Of a stretch of DNA of 64,000 bases, positions 62,426 to 64,000 are shown piece after piece. The first letter of the stretch is position 1, and every line of letters starts with the position of its first letter. The translations under genes and the position numbers were made by a program. Source of the DNA: Oxalobacteraceae bacterium (GTDB taxonomy: Bacteria > Pseudomonadota > Gammaproteobacteria > Burkholderiales > Burkholderiaceae_D); assembly GCA_021768485.1 (NCBI GenBank), contig JAIZVZ010000006.1:1-64000 (forward strand). Direction: 5' to 3'. Under the pieces are notes generated by a model that was given only the letters and a program-made list of their open reading frames with translations, did not search any database and was not told the origin of the DNA.

Positions 62426-64000
62426 TCACATGCGAAACAGGCCAAACTCGGTGTCTTTGAGCGGCGCATTCAATGCCGCCCGCAAGCCAAGACCGAGCAC
62501 CATGCGCGTGTCTTGCGGATCGATCACGCCGTCATCCCACAGCCGCGCACTGGCGTAATACGGATGGCCCTGCTGTTCGTACTGCTGGCGGATCGGCTGC
62601 TTGAAGGCCTGTTCCTCGGCCTCGCTCCAGGCCTGGCCGCGTGCCTCGATGCCATCGCGGCGCACCGTCGCCAGGACGCTGGCGGCCTGTTCGCCGCCCA
62701 TCACCGAAATGCGCGCATTGGGCCACATCCATAAAAAACGCGGGGAAAATGCGCGCCCGCACATGCCGTAATTGCCGGCGCCAAAGCTGCCGCCGATGAT
62801 CACGGTCAGTTTCGGCACGGCGGCGGTGGCCACCGCCGTGACCATCTTGGCGCCGTTGCGGGCGATGCCTTCATTCTCGTATTTGCGGCCGACCATGAAA
62901 CCGGTGATGTTTTGCAAAAACACGAGCGGTATTTTACGCTGACAGCACAATTGTATAAAGTGCGTGCCTTTTAAGGCCGATTCCGAAAATAAAATGCCGT
63001 TGTTGGCGATGATGCCGACCGGCATACCGAACAGGCGCGCAAAGCCGCAAACCAGCGTGGTGCCGTAGCGGGCCTTGAATTCGTCGAAGTCGCTGGCGTC
63101 GACGAGGCGGGCGATGATTTCGCGCACATCGAAGGGCTTGCGGGTATCGGTCGGGATGATGCCGTATAACTCGGTGGCGGGATATTTCGGCTCGACTGCT
63201 TCCTGAGGCGCGGCCTGCGGCGGCGGGCGCCGGTTCAGGTTGCCGACGATGGTGCGCGCCAGCGACAAGGCATGCAAATCGTTTTGCGCGAGGTGGTCGG
63301 CCACGCCCGACAGGCGCGTGTGGACGTCGCCGCCGCCGAGCTCTTCAGCGCTGACCACTTCGCCGGTGGCGGCCTTGACCAGCGGCGGGCCGCCGAGGAA
63401 GATCGTGCCCTGGTCCTTGACGATGATCGATTCGTCGCTCATGGCCGGCACGTAGGCGCCGCCGGCCGTGCATGAGCCCATGACAACGGCGATTTGCGCG
63501 ATGCCCTTGGCCGACAGATTGGCCTGGTTGAAGAAGATGCGGCCGAAGTGCTCGCGGTCGGCGAATACCTCATCCTGGTTGGGCAGGTTGGCGCCGCCCG
63601 AGTCGACCAGATAAATGCAGGGCAGATGGTTTTGGTCGGCAATTTCCTGCGCGCGCAAATGCTTTTTTACCGTCAGCGGATAATAGGTGCCGCCCTTGAC
63701 GGTAGCGTCGTTGCAGACGATGACACACTGCTGGCCGGCCACGCGGCCGATGCCGGTGATGATGCCGGCCGCCGGCGCTTCGTCGGCGCCTTGCGCGTCG
63801 GGGTACATGCCGTAGGCGGCCAGCGGCGACAGTTCCAGAAACGGCGTGCCGGGATCGAGCAGCATGTGCACGCGCTCGCGCGGCAGCAGTTTGCCGCGCG
63901 CCACATGCCTGTCGCGCGCTTCCTGGCCGCCGCCGAGCGCAATCCTGTCGAGCTTGCTCTTGAGGTCGTCGACCAGCGCCTGCATGGCGCCGGCATTGGC
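62426..64000 (-). CDS. liuB: Methylcrotonyl-CoA carboxylase beta subunit (5' end outside window)
   Basis: The carboxyltransferase subunit is open to the window edge; about 524 of an expected ~535 residues are present. Diagnostic blocks are [36 protein letters not shown] and [20 protein letters not shown], which in this family point to MccB rather than propionyl-CoA carboxylase. With LiuD it carboxylates 3-methylcrotonyl-CoA. The reading frame continues past residue [10 protein letters not shown] with ANAGA, so the real start is beyond 64000. Confidence 0.93.
   Translation of the reverse strand, partial: ANAGAMQALVDDLKSKLDRIALGGGQEARDRHVARGKLLPRERVHMLLDPGTPFLELSPLAAYGMYPDAQGADEAPAAGIITGIGRVAGQQCVIVCNDATVKGGTYYPLTVKKHLRAQEIADQNHLPCIYLVDSGGANLPNQDEVFADREHFGRIFFNQANLSAKGIAQIAVVMGSCTAGGAYVPAMSDESIIVKDQGTIFLGGPPLVKAATGEVVSAEELGGGDVHTRLSGVADHLAQNDLHALSLARTIVGNLNRRPPPQAAPQEAVEPKYPATELYGIIPTDTRKPFDVREIIARLVDASDFDEFKARYGTTLVCGFARLFGMPVGIIANNGILFSESALKGTHFIQLCCQRKIPLVFLQNITGFMVGRKYENEGIARNGAKMVTAVATAAVPKLTVIIGGSFGAGNYGMCGRAFSPRFLWMWPNARISVMGGEQAASVLATVRRDGIEARGQAWSEAEEQAFKQPIRQQYEQQGHPYYASARLWDDGVIDPQDTRMVLGLGLRAALNAPLKDTEFGLFRM

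Overview
The window is a high-GC (roughly 60-65%, by eye) chromosomal segment of a betaproteobacterium, most likely Burkholderiales, family Oxalobacteraceae (Massilia/Janthinobacterium/Duganella-like). The guess rests on gene content: a fused isobutyryl-CoA mutase IcmF, a liu leucine-degradation cluster, a full Tad pilus locus, Kup, EttA, an ElaA-type acetyltransferase and many GGDEF/EAL proteins. No rRNA, tRNA, CRISPR array, insertion sequence, integrase or phage gene was seen. It reads as ordinary chromosome with one accessory-looking patch near 47.9-52.6 kb.

Layout. 0-4.1 kb: a truncated LysR regulator divergent from an azoreductase gene, a DedA-rhodanese fusion, and a convergent pair made of a cyclic-nucleotide-binding protein and an AI-2E-type transporter. 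4.6-9.7 kb: a translationally coupled three-gene signalling operon (membrane PAS histidine kinase, Rcp1-like response regulator, receiver-PAS-GGDEF-EAL protein). 9.7-21.8 kb, minus strand: a complete Tad/Flp pilus operon (flp, tadV, an extra AAA ATPase, cpaB, cpaC, a small lipoprotein, three TadE/G-like pseudopilins, cpaE, cpaF, tadB, tadC, tadD). 22.5-29.1 kb: a diguanylate cyclase, IcmF, an ElaA-like acetyltransferase and an exported M28 peptidase. 29.3-47.9 kb: mostly housekeeping and transport genes (kup, rarD, ettA, ansB, an OmpA-like barrel, alkB, MFS, MAPEG, a DUF2520 protein, mgtC-like, aminopeptidase P, a hypoxanthine phosphoribosyltransferase, a nitronate monooxygenase) and a PAS-GGDEF-EAL protein.

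47.9-52.3 kb, minus strand, holds the least familiar unit. A glutamine-rich protein built from repeated modules is followed by a strong intrinsic terminator, then a free-standing protein resembling a subtilisin propeptide (I9 fold), then a subtilisin-like (S8) peptidase with an intact catalytic triad but no signal peptide. Two minisatellite arrays and a small ORF lie upstream. I regard this as the best candidate for an undescribed system. 52.6-64 kb, minus strand: a leucine/isovalerate catabolic cluster (liuB, liuC, liuD, mvaB, ghrA, a DUF1289 gene) with all four late biotin-synthesis genes (bioA, bioF, bioD, bioB) set inside it. This is logical because methylcrotonyl-CoA carboxylase needs biotin.

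Short tandem repeats recur in spacers and loops (7, 9, 11, 12 and 13 bp units). Cyclic-di-GMP enzymes occur three times, one of them overlapping the end of the Tad operon. All functional calls come from reading motifs and protein families by eye; no database search was run.
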